A stretch of 64,000 nt of DNA from Vibrio caribbeanicus ATCC BAA-2122. Lineage in GTDB: Bacteria; Pseudomonadota; Gammaproteobacteria; Enterobacterales; Vibrionaceae. The notes below the pieces were generated by a model, which ran no database searches, was not told where the DNA came from, and was given only the letters and a program-made list of their open reading frames with translations. Each line of letters starts with the position of its first letter. Position 1 is the first letter of the stretch. This document shows positions 45,501 to 55,751 of this stretch, in pieces. Made by a program: the position numbers and the translations under genes. The stretch covers positions 58,513-122,512 of the forward strand of contig NZ_AEIU01000099.1 of assembly GCF_000165125.1 (NCBI RefSeq), written 5' to 3'.

Positions 45501-45978
45501 AAGAAACATCAAGTCCCAGCCCTGAAAACTCAGTAGGGAGATCAGGAGCAATTAGGTTCAGCCCCATAGTAATGCCGCGCAACTGGAGTGAAATGTAAGG
45601 TAAGATACCAGCAACAGCGATAAGTGTGATCACTGCGGCCAAACCTTGTGATTTTCCGTATCGGGCGGCAATAAAATCCGCAATCGAAGTAATATGCTCT
45701 CGATTTGCAGTTGCAACGATCTTGGTAATGACTCTCCAGCCCAGAGTAAACATCAATATCGGCGCAAGATAGATAGGAATAAAAGCCCAAGGGTTAGCAC
45801 TTGCCTGTCCAACCGTGCCGTAAAAAGACCAAGAGGTACAATAGACCGCGATAGAGAGGCTGTATATCCAAGGTCGCCATTTTGACAATCGTTTATATTG
45901 CTTGTCACCATACCAAGCTATCAAAAACAAGATGCCTAAATACATCAATGATGCAGTGATAACTTGTAAGCCTTGCAT
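42520..45978 (-). CDS. crbS: Hybrid sensor kinase CrbS with sodium/solute symporter domain
   Basis: A 1152-residue hybrid kinase. Residues 1-about 500 are an SSS-type transporter domain of about 13 helices (VITASLMYLGILFLIAWYGD, FIPIYLAPILMFTLGW, GTSAASGMVIVSTIALAIML). A PAS domain covers about 640-750 (GISVIDKQLRLVAWNKRYLELF). A coiled coil follows, then HisKA with phospho-His in AVSHDLMQPLNA near residue 798, the ATPase domain (NFLTNAFRYSPEG, DNGMGIEPDK, GLGLGLAISKG) and a C-terminal receiver with Asp near 1078 in ILSDYRLED. This architecture is CrbS of the V. cholerae acetate switch; the stimulus is not settled. It reads toward the symporter genes. Confidence 0.93.
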   Translation of the reverse strand: MQGLQVITASLMYLGILFLIAWYGDKQYKRLSKWRPWIYSLSIAVYCTSWSFYGTVGQASANPWAFIPIYLAPILMFTLGWRVITKIVATANREHITSIADFIAARYGKSQGLAAVITLIAVAGILPYISLQLRGITMGLNLIAPDLPTEFSGLGLDVSFFVVIALAVFTMLFGTRHIDNTEHHRGMMTAIAFESTIKLVAFLVVGIFITSLAVSLPEVKLTDIAYQTYQAPNIPTFIIHLLLTMLAILCLPRQFHTMVVENECEQDLKTARWLFPTYLVLMGLFVLPIAWVGQTLLGDGVSPDSFVISLPKAIGANDIALLAFLGGTSAASGMVIVSTIALAIMLSNDLVMPFLLRRIHLARRQGKPVTKLLLQIRRVLIVLLLLGSWGFYQVLGNIHSLSAIGFLSFTAISQFAPALIGGIYWRQGNRKGVYVGLAVGFAIWLMTLMNQAELLLGSVEDNVLVWIMTPPNWLKALEVTDFDWGIILSITLNTLCYVMVSLVTRASLSERLQSAAFVGIPEPNSENMTMYQSRVTVEELQTLASRFVGHQRVQGAFRQYWHSHGIPLPSNQQAPANLIRHTERVLAGVFGASSAKLVLNSALQGRNMQLEDVVTIVDEASELYDFSRGLLQGAIEHIGQGISVIDKQLRLVAWNKRYLELFSFPRGLVQVGRPIEDIIRYNAEQGLCGPGDIEEQVQRRLAFLKQGSAHTSSRLRADGRVIEVQGNPMPNGGFVMSFSDITVFREAEQALKQANENLEERVIKRTEQLQHLNQQLVTATKQSEHESRSKSRFLAAVSHDLMQPLNAARLFASTLNEVTADRECRQLARNIESSLEAAEDLIGDLLDISRLESGKLEANVHGFAINDVLTNLSAEFDALSKQQNIEFQTILSQLWVRSDPKLLRRVIQNFLTNAFRYSPEGKVVLGVRRAGPHIKIEVWDNGMGIEPDKQQEIFQEFKRGTQLRAEQGLGLGLAISKGISHVLGHQITMRSWLGKGSVFSIEIPRCEKRPSPKEVSSSLPSTNLNGLKVLCVDNEIDILHGMQSLLERWGCDVRIALNLKASIDTVGQDWLPDVILSDYRLEDEHTGLDVLQHFRALYLEEFLGVIISADRSEAMLSSIDASGFSFLPKPVKPLKLRAMLNQIFVNHPTTVD

Positions 45979-46082
45979 TTAATACCCTTTTGTTACGCTA
46001 TTGCACAGCGACATTGATCAAATAACCTTTTTGTCATTTATACCGAAACTTCGCGTAAAATCCCAAACTTTCTCTCAGAAAT

Positions 46083-47246
46083 TCACGACGAAACCTCCTT
46101 TACTGACGACATGATGGGTCGCACCTTAACAAAAAGTGACAGAACCCCCATCACAGCCATCAACCAAAAAACACTCGCTCCCCAAGATTCATATCCCCAG
46201 CCACTGACTGCAGTCATGACAGCGATGACAGCGCCCATAGGAATAGCATTATACAAGGCTTGCAGGGCCACCATTTGGTGTTGCCCCGCATGTTGGATGT
46301 ACTGAATGGCAGCAATATGAGCAACCGCAAAAGTCACGCCATGTAGTAATTGGATAACAACCAAAGCACTCAAATCCGTTGTTGATGCTGTCAGTCCCCA
46401 GCGGACGATAGCTCCCAGTGATGCGAGCATGAAAAGTGCACGTAATGACCAACCAGAGAAAAGACGCCTACTCAGAGCAAACACGACGACCTCAGCAACC
46501 ACACCCAAGCTCCATAAGTAGCCAATGACGTCCTCTGTGTATCCGGCTTCTTTCCAATGAATCGAGCTAAAGCCGAAATAAGCGGCGTGGCTTCCTTGGA
46601 TAAGAGCCGTGAGTGCTAAAAAACGCACAACGGATGGGACAGACAATAAAGCAACCAAACTTGGACGATGCTGCTCTTTTTCTGGTGAAATTGCTGGCAT
46701 AGGCTCAATATTGCGCAACGAAAATATCAAGGTCACAGCCATTCCCACTAGCGCCGTCCAGACAATCATGCCTAGTCCGTAATGTGCACTCAAAAAGCCC
46801 GCAATCGTAGAACCGGCAATAAAAGCAATGGAACCCCAAAGACGAGAGAAACCATAATCAAGTTTTTTTATGCTGGCATAATAATTCGCAAGCGCATCAG
46901 AGAGTGGGACAATAGGCCCAAAGCAGAGATTGACCAGTACCGTCACCGCTGCCAGTAACCAAAAACTTCCACCAGTAACGAGATGTATGATAATAAAAAT
47001 AATACCCGCTAAACTCAGCCACCTCAAAGCAGGAATGACGTGTTGAATTCTGTGGACTAACGGTGTCAACACCAAGTTAGCAATACAACGCGTGGCAAAA
47101 CCAATACCAATTAACAACCCAATATCCGAGGCCGATACACCTTGGCCAGAGAACCACATCGACCAAAATGGCAAATAAACACCATAAACAAAGAAAAAGC
47201 CGAAGAAATATTGAGAAACCCAGCCGAAGGGGGTTGGTGTGAGCAT
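46083..47246 (-). CDS. MFS transporter (HcaT/3-phenylpropionate transporter family)
   Basis: A 387-residue major-facilitator protein with about 12 helices, beginning GWVSQYFFGFFFVYGVYLPFWSMWFSGQGVSASDIGLLIGIGFATRCIAN. This N terminus, with its aromatic-rich first helix and FW..WF....GLSA, is that of the MFS_1-like / HcaT group. Other segments: GFSRLWGSIAFIAGSTIAGFL and QLLHGVTFAVAHIAAIQYIQ. The family includes phenylpropionate and nucleoside-type permeases; the substrate here is unknown. Its stop is about 100 bp from the crbS start on the same strand. Confidence 0.85.
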   Translation of the reverse strand: MLTPTPFGWVSQYFFGFFFVYGVYLPFWSMWFSGQGVSASDIGLLIGIGFATRCIANLVLTPLVHRIQHVIPALRWLSLAGIIFIIIHLVTGGSFWLLAAVTVLVNLCFGPIVPLSDALANYYASIKKLDYGFSRLWGSIAFIAGSTIAGFLSAHYGLGMIVWTALVGMAVTLIFSLRNIEPMPAISPEKEQHRPSLVALLSVPSVVRFLALTALIQGSHAAYFGFSSIHWKEAGYTEDVIGYLWSLGVVAEVVVFALSRRLFSGWSLRALFMLASLGAIVRWGLTASTTDLSALVVIQLLHGVTFAVAHIAAIQYIQHAGQHQMVALQALYNAIPMGAVIAVMTAVSGWGYESWGASVFWLMAVMGVLSLFVKVRPIMSSVKEVSS

Positions 47247-47346
47247 GATTACCTCGAGATACAGATTGGGAAAGCGCCGATATTATCGTTTGCCTCAACA
47301 GGAATAAAAAGGGAATAAATGACATAAATAAGTTTCCTTATTGTCA

Positions 47347-47430
47347 TATATCCAGGTGACTTCAAGATATAGGGTTCGAATCTTGTCACAGTGTCGAGTT
47401 CAAGCAAAGCTGTGATTCAAAACGGAATAT
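47347..47430. repeat. MITE-like repeat, copy D (decayed)
   Basis: TATATCCAGGTGACTTCAAGA, then TTGTCACAGTGTCGAGTTCAAG and GCTGTGATTCAAAACGGAATA follow the order of copies A and C with many substitutions. It lies in the 378-bp gap between the MFS gene and acs, which otherwise holds the acs promoter. Confidence 0.5.
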
Positions 47431-47496
47431 TATCCGGTTAGAGATCTCAGTTTTACACATAGATTATTAATTTGTAAGCAAAATCTTATTTATCAT

Positions 47497-47510
47497 CCTA
47501 AAGTCTAATT
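47497..47510. promoter_or_regulatory. CTAAAGTCTAAT motif upstream of acs
   Basis: CCTAAAGTCTAATT, 115 bp before the acs ATG, is the counterpart of the motif at 39755. Candidate CrbR-binding site by shared occurrence; not proven. Confidence 0.35.
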
Positions 47511-47624
47511 GCCGAAAGAACGCCCGTGTTTAACAGTGGTGAACACAAGGAGTAATGATCAGGCCCATTAGGCGTGCTAAACAAGCACTTAATGTCTGAG
47601 TCATCGAGCGCAAGGAGAGAGATA

Positions 47625-49574
47625 ATGAGTGAAGCCCATATTTACCCCGTCAAAAAGCACATTGAGCATAATGCCCATGCAAACGACGAGACCTACCAGT
47701 CTATGTACCAAGATTCGGTTGCAAACCCAGAAGCCTTCTGGGCAGAGCATGGTAAGATCATTGACTGGATCAAGCCCTATTCCAAGGTGAAAAATACATC
47801 TTTTGATACTGGTCATGTCGATATCCGCTGGTTCGAAGATGGTACACTCAATGTCTCAGCCAACTGCCTCGACCGCCATTTACCTGAACGTGGTAACGAA
47901 ACCGCCATCATTTGGGAAGGGGACGACCCTAAAGAAGATAAATTTCTCACGTTCAATCAATTACACAAAGAAGTATGTCTATTTGCCAATGCATTGAAAA
48001 ACCAGGGTATTAGGAAGGGTGATGTCGTATGTCTTTACATGCCTATGGTCGTCGAAGCCGCTGTTGCTATGCTTGCCTGTACTCGAATCGGAGCAGTACA
48101 TACGGTTGTTTTTGGGGGCTTTTCTCCAGAAGCATTGGCTGGTCGGATTATAGATTCTGATGCCAAGGCGATTATCACTGCTGATGAAGGCATTCGGGGT
48201 GGACGCTCAGTGCCACTAAAAAGCAACGTTGATCAGGCTATTAATCACCCAGATGTTAATGGTGTCAATACTGTCATTGTTATGAAGCGCACTGGAGCTG
48301 AGATTAATTGGCATCAAGAACGTGATGTTTGGTGGCATGAGGTAACAGCAGATGCCTCATCGGACTGTGAGCCAGAAGAAATGAGTGCAGAAGATCCACT
48401 GTTCATTCTGTACACCTCGGGTTCAACAGGCAAACCCAAGGGCGTTCTACACACTACTGGTGGATATTTAGTTTACGCGGCGATGACCTTTAAGTATGTC
48501 TTTGATTACCAACCTGGTGAGACATTCTGGTGCACCGCAGATGTTGGCTGGATTACTGGCCACACTTACCTTATCTATGGGCCTCTCGCCAATGGTGCTA
48601 AAACGATCCTCTTTGAAGGTGTGCCCAACTACCCCAACACCAGCCGGATGAGCGAAGTGGTTGATAAGCACCAAGTCAATATACTTTATACTGCACCTAC
48701 AGCGATCAGAGCATTGATGGCAAAAGGCGATGAGGCCATCAAAGGTACTCAACGCTCTAGTCTAAGAATTATGGGATCGGTGGGAGAGCCCATTAACCCA
48801 GAAGCATGGGAGTGGTACTACAAAACGATTGGCAATGAAAGTTCACCCATTGTCGATACTTGGTGGCAAACAGAAACTGGGGGCATTCTAATTTCACCTT
48901 TACCGGGTGCCACTGCGCTCAAACCTGGTTCCGCGACGCGGCCCTTCTTTGGCGTACAACCCGCTCTAGTGGACAATAGCGGTAACATTATTGAGGGTGC
49001 AGCAGATGGTAATTTGGTCATACTCGACTCCTGGCCAGGCCAAATGCGCACTGTCTATGGTGACCATGAAAGGTTTGAACAAACTTACTTCTCAACTTTT
49101 AAAGGTATGTATTTTACCAGCGATGGTGCGAGAAGAGATGAAGATGGTTACTACTGGATCACAGGCAGAGTGGATGACGTATTAAACGTCTCGGGTCATC
49201 GAATGGGAACCGCAGAAGTCGAATCCGCACTCGTTGCCCACAATAAAATCGCAGAAGCCGCAATTGTAGGTGTACCCCATGATATAAAGGGACAAGCAAT
49301 TTATGCCTACATTACACTTAATGACGGAGAATTCCCTTCTGCAGAGCTGCATAAGGAGGTCAAAGACTGGGTGCGTAAAGAAATCGGCCCAATTGCGATT
49401 CCTGATACGTTGCACTGGACGGACTCCTTGCCCAAAACACGTTCAGGTAAAATAATGCGCCGTATTCTGCGTAAAATTGCCACTGGCGACACCAGTAACC
49501 TTGGTGATACTTCAACTTTGGCGGATCCGAGCGTAGTTGACAAACTTATTGCTGAAAAATCCGAATTAATATAA
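47625..49574 (+). CDS. acs: Acetyl-CoA synthetase
   Basis: A 649-residue AMP-forming acetyl-CoA synthetase. The start [20 protein letters not shown] follows AAGGAGAGAG; 17 further in-frame upstream codons are not supported. Seen: [21 protein letters not shown] (P-loop), [30 protein letters not shown] and the C-terminal [11 protein letters not shown], where Lys609 is the residue acetylated to switch off the enzyme in enterics. It activates acetate taken up by the ActP symporter. It is the known target of CrbS/CrbR in V. cholerae. A terminator follows. Confidence 0.97.
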   Translation: MSEAHIYPVKKHIEHNAHANDETYQSMYQDSVANPEAFWAEHGKIIDWIKPYSKVKNTSFDTGHVDIRWFEDGTLNVSANCLDRHLPERGNETAIIWEGDDPKEDKFLTFNQLHKEVCLFANALKNQGIRKGDVVCLYMPMVVEAAVAMLACTRIGAVHTVVFGGFSPEALAGRIIDSDAKAIITADEGIRGGRSVPLKSNVDQAINHPDVNGVNTVIVMKRTGAEINWHQERDVWWHEVTADASSDCEPEEMSAEDPLFILYTSGSTGKPKGVLHTTGGYLVYAAMTFKYVFDYQPGETFWCTADVGWITGHTYLIYGPLANGAKTILFEGVPNYPNTSRMSEVVDKHQVNILYTAPTAIRALMAKGDEAIKGTQRSSLRIMGSVGEPINPEAWEWYYKTIGNESSPIVDTWWQTETGGILISPLPGATALKPGSATRPFFGVQPALVDNSGNIIEGAADGNLVILDSWPGQMRTVYGDHERFEQTYFSTFKGMYFTSDGARRDEDGYYWITGRVDDVLNVSGHRMGTAEVESALVAHNKIAEAAIVGVPHDIKGQAIYAYITLNDGEFPSAELHKEVKDWVRKEIGPIAIPDTLHWTDSLPKTRSGKIMRRILRKIATGDTSNLGDTSTLADPSVVDKLIAEKSELI

Positions 49575-49582
49575 AAAGTTAT

Positions 49583-49611
49583 AATAAGCCGTTGCTCAGT
49601 AACGGCTTATT
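49583..49611 (+). terminator. Terminator of acs
   Basis: AATAAGCCGTT / AACGGCTTATT 11-bp stem, GCTCAGT loop, 8 bases past the stop, followed by T-rich sequence. Confidence 0.82.
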
Positions 49612-49858
49612 TACGTTTCACCCTGCACAAAATCGCCTCGACTCTAAGCCCTTCCTAACAAATCTTGCGTCTTGATAACAAAACACTAACTTTAAACATA
49701 GTGATTAGACCAGTAAATTGCTGCTAATTGCGTTGAATTAGCTATAATCTGTGACTATTTTAAAGATTCGGTAAAAATTTAATGAAATAACTATGCCGAA
49801 TTGGAGAAAATATGGGAATATACTATTTAACCCCATGAAGTAGGAAGATAGCAGCATA

Positions 49859-50308
49859 ATGACAGCAAAATTACGCATTCTTGTTTTAAATGGTCCAAAT
49901 TTGAACTTGTTAGGATTACGCGAGCCTACTCATTACGGCTCACAGACTCTTACACAGATAGTCGATTCATTGACTGAGCAAGCTCACGATGCAGGTGTCG
50001 AACTCGAACACCTTCAATCCAATCGTGAATATGAACTTATCGACGCAGTTCATGCAGCTCACGGCAAGATAGATTTTATCATTATAAACCCTGCTGCCTT
50101 CACACACACCAGCATTGCATTGAGAGATGCTCTACTCGGTGTTGCTATCCCATTTATCGAAGTGCATTTATCAAATGTGCATGCTCGGGAACCGTTTCGC
50201 CACCACTCTTATTTATCGGATAAAGCGGAAGGCGTTATTTGTGGTCTCGGAGCTCAAGGTTACGAATTCGCTTTGGCAGCGGCGCTGAAAAAGTTGACGT
50301 CAAAGTAA
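49859..50308 (+). CDS. aroQ: 3-dehydroquinate dehydratase, type II
   Basis: A 149-residue type-II dehydroquinase (shikimate pathway): [24 protein letters not shown] with the catalytic Tyr and Arg in REPx[20 protein letters not shown] with the Asn/His, and [32 protein letters not shown] with the catalytic His. Size is typical for the dodecameric enzyme. It lies 60 bp upstream of accB, the usual Vibrio arrangement. Confidence 0.96.
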   Translation: MTAKLRILVLNGPNLNLLGLREPTHYGSQTLTQIVDSLTEQAHDAGVELEHLQSNREYELIDAVHAAHGKIDFIIINPAAFTHTSIALRDALLGVAIPFIEVHLSNVHAREPFRHHSYLSDKAEGVICGLGAQGYEFALAAALKKLTSK

Positions 50309-50368
50309 AAATACACTCTGCAGCTTTAAATAAGCTGTCTTATTCACAAGATAAAAGAGAACGAAAAC

Positions 50369-50839
50369 ATGGATATCCGCAAAATCAAAAAGCTTATCGA
50401 ATTAGTTGAAGAGTCTGGCATTGCTGAGCTAGAAATTGCCGAAGGTGAAGAGTCTGTACGTATCAGCCGCAATGGCACTGCAGCACCTGCCCCAATCCAA
50501 TACGCAGCAGCACCTATGCCTGCACCTACAGCAGCTCCAGTTGCAGCGGCAGCAGAAGCACCTGCAGCAGCACCTGCTGCACCTACTGCACCTACTGCAC
50601 CTTCAGGTCATCACGTTCTTTCTCCAATGGTGGGAACTTTCTATCGTTCACCAAGCCCAGAAGCGAAATCCTTCGTTGAAGTTGGCCAGACAGTAAGCGC
50701 TGGTGATACTTTATGTATTGTTGAAGCGATGAAAATGATGAACCAAATCGAAGCAGACAAATCTGGTGTTGTCACCGCGATTCTGGTTGAAGACGGTCAA
50801 CCCGTTGAATTCGATCAGCCACTTGTTGTTATCGAATAG
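50369..50839 (+). CDS. accB: Biotin carboxyl carrier protein of acetyl-CoA carboxylase
   Basis: A 156-residue BCCP. N-terminal helix [23 protein letters not shown], an Ala/Pro-rich linker (about 40-78, encoded by GCA/CCT repeats), then the biotinyl domain [20 protein letters not shown] with the thumb and the biotinylation motif VEAMKMMNQ; the biotin Lys is residue 122, as in E. coli. It forms acetyl-CoA carboxylase with AccC (next gene, 15 bases on) and AccA/AccD, which are encoded elsewhere. Confidence 0.97.
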   Translation: MDIRKIKKLIELVEESGIAELEIAEGEESVRISRNGTAAPAPIQYAAAPMPAPTAAPVAAAAEAPAAAPAAPTAPTAPSGHHVLSPMVGTFYRSPSPEAKSFVEVGQTVSAGDTLCIVEAMKMMNQIEADKSGVVTAILVEDGQPVEFDQPLVVIE

Positions 50840-50854
50840 TCGAGGCTTCGTCTT

Positions 50855-52198
50855 ATGTTAGATAAATTAGTCATTGCTAACCGAGGTGAAATTGCACTTC
50901 GGATTTTGCGCGCATGTAAAGAGCTTGGGATCAAAACCGTCGCAGTACACTCTACTGCAGACCGTGACCTCAAGCATGTACTTCTCGCTGACGAGTCAAT
51001 CTGTATCGGTCCTGCGCGCGGTATCGATAGTTACTTGAACATTCCTCGTATTATCTCTGCTGCCGAAGTAACAGGTGCAGTGGCCATTCACCCCGGTTAC
51101 GGCTTTCTATCAGAAAATGCCGACTTTGCAGAACAAGTCGAGCGTAGCGGCTTTATCTTTGTTGGGCCAAAAGCAGAGACCATTCGCATCATGGGCGATA
51201 AAGTCTCTGCAATTAACTCAATGAAAAAAGCTGGCGTACCTTGTGTACCGGGTTCAGATGGCCCGCTCAATGATGATGACCAAGCCAACAAAGCACACGC
51301 TAAACGCATTGGCTATCCGGTTATCATCAAGGCCTCAGGTGGCGGCGGTGGTCGCGGTATGCGTGTTGTTCGCTCAGAATCAGAATTGGTTGAAGCTATT
51401 GCCATGACACGTGCTGAAGCAAAAGCAGCGTTCAACAATGACATGGTTTACATGGAAAAATTCCTTGAGAACCCTCGTCATGTGGAAGTTCAGGTCATTG
51501 CCGACGGACAAGGTAACGCAATCCACCTTGGCGAGCGCGATTGCTCTATGCAACGTCGCCATCAAAAAGTTGTCGAAGAAGCGCCAGCTCCGGGCATCAC
51601 TGAAGAAATGCGTAAATACATTGGCGAACGTTGTACTCGTGCGTGTATCGAGATCGGTTACCGCGGAGCAGGTACATTTGAATTCCTGTATGAAAACGGT
51701 GAGTTCTACTTTATTGAAATGAATACTCGTATTCAGGTTGAACACCCTGTGACTGAAATGGTGACAGGCGTCGATTTGATAAAAGAACAGCTCAGAGTCG
51801 CAGCCGGACAACCACTTTCCTTTACGCAAGATGACATTAAAATTCGAGGCCATGCCGTCGAATGCCGTATTAATGCCGAAGATCCAGAGCGCTTTTTACC
51901 TTCACCTGGAAAAATAGAGCGTTTCCACCCACCAGGTGGTTTGGGAGTTCGTTGGGAATCCCACATTTACACTGGGTACTCTGTTCCTCCTCATTATGAC
52001 TCAATGATAGGTAAGCTCATTACCTACGGTGAGAATCGTGATGTTGCCATTGCTAGAATGAAAAATGCATTGGGAGAAATGATCGTTGAAGGCATTAAGA
52101 CCAATGTACCTCTGCAAGAGAGCATAATGAATGACGAGAACTTCCAGCATGGCGGAGCGAACATTCATTACCTTGAGAAAAAGCTTGGTCTTCAATAA
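50855..52198 (+). CDS. accC: Biotin carboxylase subunit of acetyl-CoA carboxylase
   Basis: A 447-residue ATP-grasp biotin carboxylase: [37 protein letters not shown], the glycine-rich loop [32 protein letters not shown] and [20 protein letters not shown]. It carboxylates the biotin of AccB using bicarbonate and ATP. Forms a bicistronic unit with accB. A hairpin terminator lies just downstream. Confidence 0.98.
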   Translation: MLDKLVIANRGEIALRILRACKELGIKTVAVHSTADRDLKHVLLADESICIGPARGIDSYLNIPRIISAAEVTGAVAIHPGYGFLSENADFAEQVERSGFIFVGPKAETIRIMGDKVSAINSMKKAGVPCVPGSDGPLNDDDQANKAHAKRIGYPVIIKASGGGGGRGMRVVRSESELVEAIAMTRAEAKAAFNNDMVYMEKFLENPRHVEVQVIADGQGNAIHLGERDCSMQRRHQKVVEEAPAPGITEEMRKYIGERCTRACIEIGYRGAGTFEFLYENGEFYFIEMNTRIQVEHPVTEMVTGVDLIKEQLRVAAGQPLSFTQDDIKIRGHAVECRINAEDPERFLPSPGKIERFHPPGGLGVRWESHIYTGYSVPPHYDSMIGKLITYGENRDVAIARMKNALGEMIVEGIKTNVPLQESIMNDENFQHGGANIHYLEKKLGLQ

Positions 52199-52214
52199 CG
52201 AGCAATAAATGATA

Positions 52215-52243
52215 GAAATGCTCACATCTGTGGGCATTTTTTA
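52215..52243 (+). terminator. Terminator of accBC
   Basis: GAAATGC(T)CAC / GTG(G)GCATTTTTT stem with an ATCT loop, about 15 bases past the accC stop. Confidence 0.8.
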
Positions 52244-52333
52244 TTACACGCTGAGAATTGTACAGGCTCTATAAAAATCTGCTAGACTCGGCGCCAATTG
52301 CTTTCAACCCTTTCTCGATAAGAGTGCAATCTC

Positions 52334-53221
52334 ATGCCTTGGATTCAAATAAAACTCAACGCAACTAGCGAAAATGCAGAACAAATCGGTGACATGTTAA
52401 TGGAGGAGGCTGGTGCGCTATCCATTACCTTTCTGGATGCCCATGATACTCCGGTCTTTGAACCGCTGCCTGGCGAAACTCGCTTATGGGGAGACACCGA
52501 TATTTTAGCGCTATTCGATGCACAAGCGGATACGAATTTCATCATTCAGCAAATAAAATCCAGCAACATGCTTGAGCAAGATTTTGCTTATAAAGTTGAA
52601 CAGCTTGAGGACAAAGATTGGGAACGTGAGTGGATGGATAACTTCCACCCAATGAAGTTCGGTGAAAGGTTATGGATTTGTCCAAGCTGGCGAGATATAC
52701 CAGAGCCTGACGCGGTCAATGTCATGCTAGATCCCGGGCTGGCGTTTGGTACAGGTACCCACCCTACTACTGCTTTATGTCTTGAATGGCTTGAAGGATT
52801 GGACTTATCGGGTAAAACAGTGATCGATTTTGGTTGTGGCTCAGGAATATTAGCCATTGCCGCGATTAAACTCGGTGCTAAACAGGTTATCGGTATCGAC
52901 ATAGACCCTCAAGCATTGCTTGCCTCTCAAGATAATGCACAAAGAAATGGCGTCGCTGATAAGCTGGAAGTTTATTTACCTAAAGATCAGCCAGAGAATT
53001 TACTTGCTGATGTGGTGGTAGCCAATATACTCGCGGGTCCACTACGTGAGTTATCACCTATCATCAAGTCACTGGTGAAACCAGAAGGTCATCTAGCAAT
53101 GTCTGGCGTGTTAGATACTCAAGCGGAAGATGTCGCCAGCTATTATCATCAAGATTTTAAACTCGATCCAACAAAAGAGCTGAATGAATGGTGTTTAATC
53201 GCTGGTTGTAAGCAAAGCTAG
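52334..53221 (+). CDS. prmA: Ribosomal protein L11 methyltransferase
   Basis: A 295-residue SAM-dependent methyltransferase that trimethylates ribosomal protein L11. The N-terminal L11-recognition domain starts [27 protein letters not shown]-like. The catalytic domain has [34 protein letters not shown] (SAM motif I), [10 protein letters not shown] and [10 protein letters not shown], the NxxxxP-type motif. Length is typical. It stands between accC and dusB as in other Vibrio. Confidence 0.96.
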   Translation: MPWIQIKLNATSENAEQIGDMLMEEAGALSITFLDAHDTPVFEPLPGETRLWGDTDILALFDAQADTNFIIQQIKSSNMLEQDFAYKVEQLEDKDWEREWMDNFHPMKFGERLWICPSWRDIPEPDAVNVMLDPGLAFGTGTHPTTALCLEWLEGLDLSGKTVIDFGCGSGILAIAAIKLGAKQVIGIDIDPQALLASQDNAQRNGVADKLEVYLPKDQPENLLADVVVANILAGPLRELSPIIKSLVKPEGHLAMSGVLDTQAEDVASYYHQDFKLDPTKELNEWCLIAGCKQS

Positions 53222-53296
53222 AAGCAACTTTCTCGCCTAATCGGCTGATTTTTATTCATTTTGCAAAAACAATTTGTAAATGCTCAAATATTAGTC

Positions 53297-53325
53297 TTTT
53301 CACAGCGACAAAAAATGCGTAAAAT
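53297..53325 (+). promoter_or_regulatory. Promoter of dusB-fis with GC-rich discriminator
   Basis: TTTTCA (-35) and TAAAAT (-10) with a 17-bp spacer, followed at once by GCGCGCCCGCC. Such a GC-rich discriminator is typical of stringently controlled promoters, and the E. coli fis promoter has the same feature. Confidence 0.7.
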
Positions 53326-53380
53326 GCGCGCCCGCCCCTAGTTAAGGGCAATGGATATAATCTACAGCTGTGAAGACGTT

Positions 53381-54349
53381 TTGAAAATCGGAAATCATCA
53401 ACTTAAGAATAACCTTATTGTTGCTCCTATGGCTGGAGTAACTGATAGACCCTTTCGTGAGTTGTGTCTCCGTTATGGTGCAGGGATGGCCGTCAGTGAA
53501 ATGATGTCCTCAAACCCTAAACTATGGAAAACGTCAAAGTCAAAGCAACGCATGGTACACGAGGGCGAGTCGGGCATTCGCTCTGTACAAATTGCAGGCT
53601 CTGATCCACAACTGATGGCTGATGCAGCGCAATTCAGTGTTGAAAACGGTGCTCAAATTATCGATATCAACATGGGTTGCCCTGCAAAGAAAGTCAATAA
53701 AAAGCTGGCTGGCTCTGCACTACTACGCTATCCGGATATCATCGAAGATATCCTGCGTGCAGTAGTTAGTGCGGTTGATGTTCCCGTAACATTGAAAACC
53801 CGGACTGGCTGGGACACTGAAAATAAAAACTGTGTCCATATTGCTAAACTCGCCGAAGACTGTGGCATACAAGCTTTTGCTCTACACGGTAGAACGAAGG
53901 CTTGCATGTATAAAGGTCTGGCCGAATACGACAGCATCAAGGCTGTTAAGCAAGCTATCTCTATTCCGGTTATCGCTAACGGTGATATCGATAGCCCTGA
54001 GAGAGCAAAGCATGTACTGGATTATACTGGTGCAGACGCTTTAATGATTGGACGCCCTGCCCAAGGACGTCCGTGGATTTTTCAGGAAATCCAACACTTT
54101 TTGGAAAACGGTACCACAATGCCACCGCTTCCCTACCAGGAAGTCAAAAGCATTTTACTTGGTCATGTTATCGCTCTGCATGAGTTCTATGGGGAGTACT
54201 TGGGGCCACGCATCGCGCGCAAGCACGTTGGTTGGTACCTCAAGGAGCATGAGCAAGCCTGTGAGTTTCGCCGTACCTTCAATGCGATTGATGTAGCAGA
54301 GCTACAACTTGAAGCACTAGAAGGTTATTTTGATAACGTTGCATCATAA
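53381..54349 (+). CDS. dusB: tRNA-dihydrouridine synthase B
   Basis: A flavin-dependent enzyme that reduces uridine in tRNA. The TTG at 53381 gives [29 protein letters not shown], which matches the family start and length (322 aa); an ATG 10 codons upstream (53351) is an alternative. Seen: [33 protein letters not shown] with the catalytic Cys, LKTRTGWD, and [27 protein letters not shown] for FMN binding. Followed 23 bases later by fis in a conserved operon. Confidence 0.93.
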   Translation: MKIGNHQLKNNLIVAPMAGVTDRPFRELCLRYGAGMAVSEMMSSNPKLWKTSKSKQRMVHEGESGIRSVQIAGSDPQLMADAAQFSVENGAQIIDINMGCPAKKVNKKLAGSALLRYPDIIEDILRAVVSAVDVPVTLKTRTGWDTENKNCVHIAKLAEDCGIQAFALHGRTKACMYKGLAEYDSIKAVKQAISIPVIANGDIDSPERAKHVLDYTGADALMIGRPAQGRPWIFQEIQHFLENGTTMPPLPYQEVKSILLGHVIALHEFYGEYLGPRIARKHVGWYLKEHEQACEFRRTFNAIDVAELQLEALEGYFDNVAS

Positions 54350-54372
54350 TTAAGAGAAGAGCTAGACCGAAT

Positions 54373-54669
54373 ATGTTCGAACAAAATCTGACTTCAGAAG
54401 CATTAACAGTAACAACAGTAACATCGCAAGACCAGATTACTCAAAAGCCATTACGTGACTCTGTTAAGGCATCTCTTAAAAACTACTTGACCCAATTGAA
54501 TGGCCAAGAAGTCACAGAACTTTATGAGTTAGTTCTAGCTGAAGTTGAACAACCACTATTAGATACCATCATGCAGCATACTCGTGGTAACCAAACTCGT
54601 GCTGCAACCATGATGGGTATCAATCGCGGTACTCTTCGCAAAAAACTTAAAAAGTACGGTATGAACTAA
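54373..54669 (+). CDS. fis: Nucleoid protein / global regulator Fis
   Basis: A 98-residue Fis. The N-terminal activating arm is [19 protein letters not shown]; the central dimer helices are [33 protein letters not shown]; the DNA-binding HTH is [27 protein letters not shown], nearly identical to E. coli Fis. It bends DNA and activates rRNA and growth-phase genes. It is translated from the dusB message and followed by a strong terminator. Confidence 0.98.
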   Translation: MFEQNLTSEALTVTTVTSQDQITQKPLRDSVKASLKNYLTQLNGQEVTELYELVLAEVEQPLLDTIMQHTRGNQTRAATMMGINRGTLRKKLKKYGMN

Positions 54670-54699
54670 TACTTGGTATAGATCATACATACTGATATG

Positions 54700-54735
54700 A
54701 AAAAGGACTCCTCCTCTCTGGTGAGTCCTTTTTCC
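54700..54735. terminator. Terminator of dusB-fis
   Basis: AAAAAGGACTC / GAGTCCTTTTT perfect 11-bp stem, T run on both strands, so it can also serve the convergent protease gene. Confidence 0.88.
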
Positions 54736-54752
54736 ATTCATTACTTCTTTCA

Positions 54753-55466
54753 TCAGTGATTATCTGCAAGTATTTGACCTTGGGCTTTACTGTCATGCCA
54801 TGTTAATCGGTAAACTTGCGCACCGTAATAAGACTGCACCTGTGCATCTAACCAATCTCGAACAAAATTCAACGCAACGAAAATACTGACTCTCTCGATC
54901 GGTAATTGCTCTCCATTTAGTAAACGTATATCACCCTTTCTGGCGACAGCAGCGATGATACCCACCAGTTCATTGGCCTCATTGTATACCCCGCCCCCGC
55001 TCATACCATCTTGGACAGGGGCATCGGTAATACTCGCTGGACAAGCTTTAAAGTATTTAGACTCAATAAGCATTAGATCTCTATGATAAGCACCGTCACC
55101 ACGTAATACCTGTCCGGTAAAATTCATCCCGAACGTTTGAACTTTATCATTCGGATAAACCAGCCCCAATGACGAAAAACTCTGAACTGAGTTGTCTGAT
55201 TCTACCAATGCCAAATCACACTCTGGATGATATGCGATCACCTTGTCATAATTAGTCTTCGCAACGTGTGCTGCGGTCAAGCTTAAATTGGGAGTAATTG
55301 GCGTGCTAGTGCCAAAACCAAAAAATAGAATTGGGATGCCCGTCATTTCATAATCGAGAGCAGGATGCTCAGTCACCGCAGTCAATCGACCATTAGCACA
55401 GCCCGATACTAACGTTACCACTAACAAAAGAAAAACAGCAGAATATATCCATTTAAAGCAAGCCAT
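54753..55466 (-). CDS. Trypsin-like serine protease lipoprotein
   Basis: A 237-residue protein with a lipoprotein signal (FLLLVVTLVSGC). The chymotrypsin-type triad is visible in order: His in LSLTAAHVAK, Asp in PECDLALVE and Ser in DGMSGGGVYN (GxSGG). Strands such as NELVGIIAAVAR follow. The compact size (no PDZ) suggests a small envelope protease of unknown target. Alternatively, a surface-exposed peptidase. Convergent with fis. Confidence 0.82.
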   Translation of the reverse strand: MACFKWIYSAVFLLLVVTLVSGCANGRLTAVTEHPALDYEMTGIPILFFGFGTSTPITPNLSLTAAHVAKTNYDKVIAYHPECDLALVESDNSVQSFSSLGLVYPNDKVQTFGMNFTGQVLRGDGAYHRDLMLIESKYFKACPASITDAPVQDGMSGGGVYNEANELVGIIAAVARKGDIRLLNGEQLPIERVSIFVALNFVRDWLDAQVQSYYGAQVYRLTWHDSKAQGQILADNH

Positions 55467-55751
55467 ACTTACACCCCTACCGACAAGTAAAAATTACGAT
55501 GGAAACTCCGATGAGAAAATGAGTTCAGCCTTAAGACTAGGGGGGAGCTCGTATGAAATCTAGCCGCATTGCTTAACGATGAGTGACTATGGTATGCGTG
55601 TCACTGACTTTTAAAGTGGTACAACCAATAATTGAGAGCAAGTTAAAAATGTTGTATTTATCTCAAAGATTAAATTTAATTAATGAAAATATCGACATTT
55701 ACCGCACTTTTAACCTTGTCATGTTGCATTTTGTCGATATAATGAGCAGTT

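Noticed and set aside
47401-47430. TGTGATTCAAAACG as a CRP site for acs
   Set aside because: Only one half-site matches and it lies inside the decayed repeat copy D.
50510-50620. Short GCACCTGCT-type repeats
   Set aside because: They encode the Ala/Pro linker of AccB, a normal low-complexity hinge.
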